DNA of 64,000 bases from Ochotona curzoniae (taxonomy: Eukaryota > Chordata > Mammalia > Lagomorpha > Ochotonidae), in contig NW_024465777.1 of assembly GCF_017591425.1 (NCBI RefSeq), positions 310,001-374,000 of the forward strand, in the 5' to 3' direction. Each line of letters starts with the position of its first letter. Position 1 is the first letter of the stretch. A model generated the notes under the pieces. That model did no database searches and had not been told where the DNA came from. It saw only the letters and a list, made by a program, of their open reading frames with translations. This document shows positions 60,680 through 64,000 of this stretch, one piece after another. The position numbers and the translations under genes were made by a program.

Positions 60680-61094
60680 GGAAACAATGGTCTTACCCAA
60701 GTACCTGTATCCCTTGACCCTTTGTGCCCTAATCAACTATGTGAAGATGATCAAAATAAAGAAAAGTTTTAAAAAGAAAAAAAGAAAATAAAGGTTTAAA
60801 GAGTTACTTGTTTATTCTAAAAGACACCATGAAAAACAGTGGGAAAGAAGCATAGAAGGAAGGAGGAAGAGAAAGGGGGGTGAGGAATTTTCATTTATTA
60901 GTTTATTCAGAAACTAAATAGATCTAATGGCTGGGGCTGGTCCAGGTTGAAGTCTGGAGTAAAAACAAGTCCAGTTTTCTGAGTTGGGTGCAGAGTCCCG
61001 AGAATATTAGCCATCTTCTGCTGCTTATCCAGGCACATTAATAGGGAACTGGATCAGAAGCAGAGCATCCAAAAATCAAACTAATACTCATATT

Positions 61095-61400
61095 GGGTCC
61101 TATACAACAGCCTAGTGGCTAAATCCTCACCTTGCGTGTATTGGGGTTGCATATAGGCATGGTTTATGTCCCGTCTGCTTCACTTCCCATCCAGCCCTCT
61201 GCTTGTAGCCTTGGAAAGCAGCAGAGGGCAGTCAAAAGTGTTGGGACCGTATACCCATGTGGGAGACCTGGAAGAAATTCCTGGCTCCTAACTTTGGATA
61301 GGTTCAGCCTTGAGTTTTGTGGCCATTTGCGGGGAGAATCAGCAGATGGAGGATCTTTCTCTCTCCTTCTCTATAAATCTGCCTTTCCAACAAAAATGGA
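61095..61400 (+). repeat. Diverged CSINE
   Basis: Recognisable blocks: CCTCACCTTGCG, TTCCCATCCAGC, CCCATGTGGGAGACC and an A-rich end. Confidence 0.85.
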
Positions 61401-61549
61401 AATAGTTTAAAAATATAAAAAGCAAAAATCAACTAAAAATCCACTATTATTCACATAGAATGTTGGCAACCCAGACAATGGCTTAAGCCACAGAACCACA
61501 GTGATTACCCCAAATATGCCTCTTTTTTTTTAGTTATTTTCATTTCACT

Positions 61550-61850
61550 GGGGTCAGCACAGTGGCTAAACAGCCTAATCTTCCTCCTGTGGAGCTGGCT
61601 TCCTATATGGTCACCAGTTCTAGTCCTGGCTGCTCCAGTTCAGATCCAGCTCCATGTTGATGACCTGGGAAGGCAGCAGGGGATGGCCCAAGGCCTTGGA
61701 ACCCTGCAGCCAAATGGAAGACTTGGGAGAAGCTCCTACTTCCTGACTTCACACTATCTCAGCTCTGGCCATTGCTGCTATGTAGGCAGTAAATCAGGAG
61801 AAGAAAGATGGAAGATCTCTCTCTCTCTTTCAAGTAAAATAGATAAAAAT
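61550..61850 (+). repeat. Diverged CSINE
   Basis: Recognisable blocks: GGGGTCAGCACAGTGGCTAA, CAGTTCTAGTCCTGGCTGC and a CT-rich end. A reverse-oriented SINE remnant follows at about 61870-62120. Confidence 0.85.
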
Positions 61851-62324
61851 ACAGAAATTTTTAGAAGTTTAAAATATTTTAATTTTGTTTGAAAAGCAGA
61901 GAGACAGAAATAGCTCTTTCATTAACTGGTTGCTTTCTCAATTGCCTTCAACAGCTGTATCCAAGCAAAACTAGAAACTGTAGCCAGTAACTCAAAATTA
62001 GTATGTGGGTGATAGAGATAAAAGTACTTGAAGGCATCGTCTGCTGTCTTTTAAGTTGCACATCAGCAGGAAGTGGCTTGTGGAGCAGAGTCAGAGCTCA
62101 ATTTCAGACACTCCAGTATTATATGGAAATGTTATAAATGCCACCTCAACTATTATGCCAAACACATATCACTCCCTTAGCTGCTCTTAATTTTCCTGTA
62201 CAGTTCAACCAAATACTTCTCCTTCAGACTGAATGCCAGTCTCCTTCCCCTCCTGCTCCCATCCTAGTCATGCATTCCTCTTCTATCACCTGGCACCTGC
62301 CCCATGCCCAGACACAGCCTTTGT

Positions 62325-63340
62325 TAAATTTGGTTGACAAATCATTGTCTCCTACACTAGATGCTGACTCAGAAAGTGTGAGTGCCATGTGTTGTGCTAA
62401 GGTACAGAATCCTGGATCACTACTTGACCTAGGATGAGAGGGTGCTCCACAAGATCTCTGTACTGAGGTAAATGTGTATACTGATCCGTCATTAGAGATG
62501 AGAAGCCTGAGACTTGAAGATCTGAGGCTGTGGACCCAAAGCCTTGGAGCTGGGAAGTGACACAGGCTGAACATGAATCCAGATATCGAGTTCCAACACC
62601 TGTAGTCTTTCCTAGACTATAATGTGTGTTGTGACATAAGCTTTCCATTGTTGTCCCTGTTATCAGTTGTCCACCTGGTGACCTTTGTTGAAATTCACAG
62701 TGCAATGAACACTGAGTCCTTTACTGATGGTCACTCCACAATACGCTGTGGTGGTGGCTGCAGCCTTGGACCATGGGAGAACTGGTATTTTACCACCTGT
62801 TCTAGGACTGGGCCCAGTGTGGCCCTCACTATCTGCCTCTGCCTCTGCCCTATGTGAGAGCTCAGGCTCTGTGTCTCACTCCTGCCATCTACAAATAAAT
62901 GATGCTCCAGCTATTGAATTTACTTCTTCTGTGGCCTTTGTTGGCCCCCCAGCCCCAGTCTGTGCTCCCTGTGCTGCCATGGACACCAGGAACCCTGAAA
63001 ATCTGCTCCCTGTTTTTAGTCCCATGATCCTAACACCTGCTTCCAAAGGAGGTATTTCAGCATGTAACTGGAGCCAACAGTGGGGCTTTCAGCTTGGTGA
63101 CTGAGAGCGTGGTAAAGGGGATACTGAGACAGGATAGCTCATGAGAGAGAGCTTGAAGTAACCAATGTGGCTCTCACATGCCCTTGCGCAAGGTTTGGGG
63201 GATAACAATGAGAGTCAGAGAGTCCCAAATATTTGAGAAGGAGCTTCCGTGGCAGCACCCTCATTTCCTTCATTATAACTGACACTGCAAGTTCAATTTG
63301 TGGACTTCTAGCTTTGGATTCTTGTCAGAAATATGTAGTG
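62325..63340 (+). pseudogene. Decayed CELA3 promoter/exon 1 unit, unit B
   Basis: Aligns with 24215-25050: TACACTAGATGCTGAC at the start, E-box CACCTG at 62794-62799 within CCACCTGTTCTAGG, GGGCCCAGT, a former TATA region (CCCTATGTGAGAG near 62850), and the CTGCTTCCAAA and GAGAGCTTGAAGT blocks downstream. No start codon or signal-peptide frame remains. Its place predicts a CELA3-type gene further right, outside the window. Confidence 0.65.
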
Positions 63341-64000
63341 TTTGGTAGCTTGTTCTTTCCACTGTCCAGTGTGGTGGCTAGGTGGCTTTTCAGTCCTTTG
63401 GCTGCCTGCCCAGGTGGCTTTGTTTCTGCAGGCTATGAAACTCACACCAGGGGCCACGGACAACGTAGTGGACCTGGAGGCTTGCACATGTGTTTTAGTT
63501 CCGGATGGACATGGAGAGGAAAGGGGAGTTGTAGGGCCCCAGATGGGCATCCTGGTATGATTCACTGGTGGAACAGGCTTGGGGCTTATGCATGTGGGGC
63601 CCAGGCCAGCACAGTGACCGGATGCGTTGGCAGAGGGGAAAAGTCCCAGGTCAGCTCCTGATCCCTGCATGTGCTAAGGTTCAGGGTGGGTGGGCAGGGC
63701 TTCAGGCCAGCATTCTTCGCTGTCAGAAGATCAAGGTGAAGAGCCCATGTGTTCACAGACATGGAGGCTGTGTGTTTCTTGGGGTGGAGGAATATGGAAT
63801 GTGTGGGAGGGGAGACTACTGAGTACATTGCAGGTGAGAAATGACTTCTGGGTGTTCCACAGAAAAGGCCACCGTACTTTCAGATAAGCAATGAAGCTGA
63901 GACTGAGTGGTTTCAAGGAGTGAAACTGAAGGACAGTTTTGGGTCAGACCATTGCATCTGCCCATGTGAGAGACTTGAGCTGGGCTAGTTGGCATCTACC
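63341..64000. other. No gene recognised at right edge
   Basis: Similarity to the palindrome arm fades after about 63340. The overlapping short frames (for example 63233-63661) carry no domain that I recognise. Confidence 0.45.

Larger units (their letters stand above)
58922..60789 (+). mobile_element. VNTR-bearing polyA retroposon (copy 2, 5'-truncated)
   Basis: Reverse-complement relative of 48448-51361. It starts inside the degenerate tandem-unit block (58922 to about 60120) and continues through the 3' module to an AATAAA at 60755-60760 and an A-rich tail. Flanked by an imperfect direct repeat of about 30 bp (58889-58920 and 60790-60820, AAAGATTTAAAGAG type). Compared with copy 1 it has about 240 extra bases at 60190-60430 and a CA tract in the 3' module. 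An 87-codon frame lies in the 3' module. Confidence 0.8.

Noticed and set aside
62624..63104. Frames of 77 and 125 codons near the right edge
   Set aside because: They fall inside the decayed promoter unit, which aligns with non-coding sequence at 24430-24830.

Overview
This is a mammalian nuclear window, almost certainly from a lagomorph and most likely a pika (Ochotona). The reasoning is that young tRNA-derived CSINE copies, the lagomorph C-repeat, sit throughout with clean target-site duplications, and the L1 elements are lagomorph-like. The species is inference. The only gene family I recognise is the pancreatic elastase CELA3 (chymotrypsin-like elastase 3, a secreted serine protease zymogen). 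One complete eight-exon CELA3 gene runs rightward (coding 31248-37192) with consensus splice sites, a full catalytic triad, a TATA-like promoter with an E-box, and a polyadenylation signal.

Layout. (1) 1-7679 is a near-identical inverted copy of 24212-31881. The left arm holds exon 1 and the promoter of a second, leftward CELA3 gene whose remaining exons lie off the left edge. (2) The spacer 7680-24211 holds unique duplicated sequence filled with retroelements: a broken L1 (about 10.69-17.19 kb, +), an ORF2-deleted HAL1-like L1 (17.19-19.50 kb, -), an L1 5' fragment, three young CSINEs and one or two LTRs. (3) 24212-31247 is the right arm, with a decayed CELA3 promoter/exon 1 unit at its inner end, followed by the intact gene to 37.2 kb. 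(4) 37.2-44.9 kb holds an LTR, SINE debris and a full-length 3.0-kb HAL1-like element with a 15-bp target-site duplication. (5) 44.98-46.52 kb is a CELA3 pseudogene that has lost its middle exons. (6) 47.7-53.56 kb is a nest: a class II endogenous retrovirus remnant, interrupted by a 2.9-kb retroposon with SVA-like architecture, then cut off by a truncated HAL1-like element. (7) 55.09-58.03 kb and 62.33-63.35 kb repeat, in direct orientation, the flanks seen at 7.69-24.21 kb and 24.21-25.1 kb. They form a diverged tandem unit separated by SINEs and a second copy of the SVA-like retroposon.

The locus is therefore a CELA3 cluster that grew in at least two steps: older direct tandem duplication (diverged units, promoter remnants, one pseudogene) and a recent inverted duplication, or an assembly fold-back, giving a head-to-head gene pair. 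Apart from CELA3, the long open frames are chance frames or retroelement pieces.

The most interesting candidates are: the polyA-tailed, VNTR-bearing retroposon family; the HAL1-like family with one shared deletion junction in three copies; a sharply bounded conversion-like patch between an L1 and a HAL1-like element; and a CELA3 protein with seven cysteines beyond the canonical pairs.
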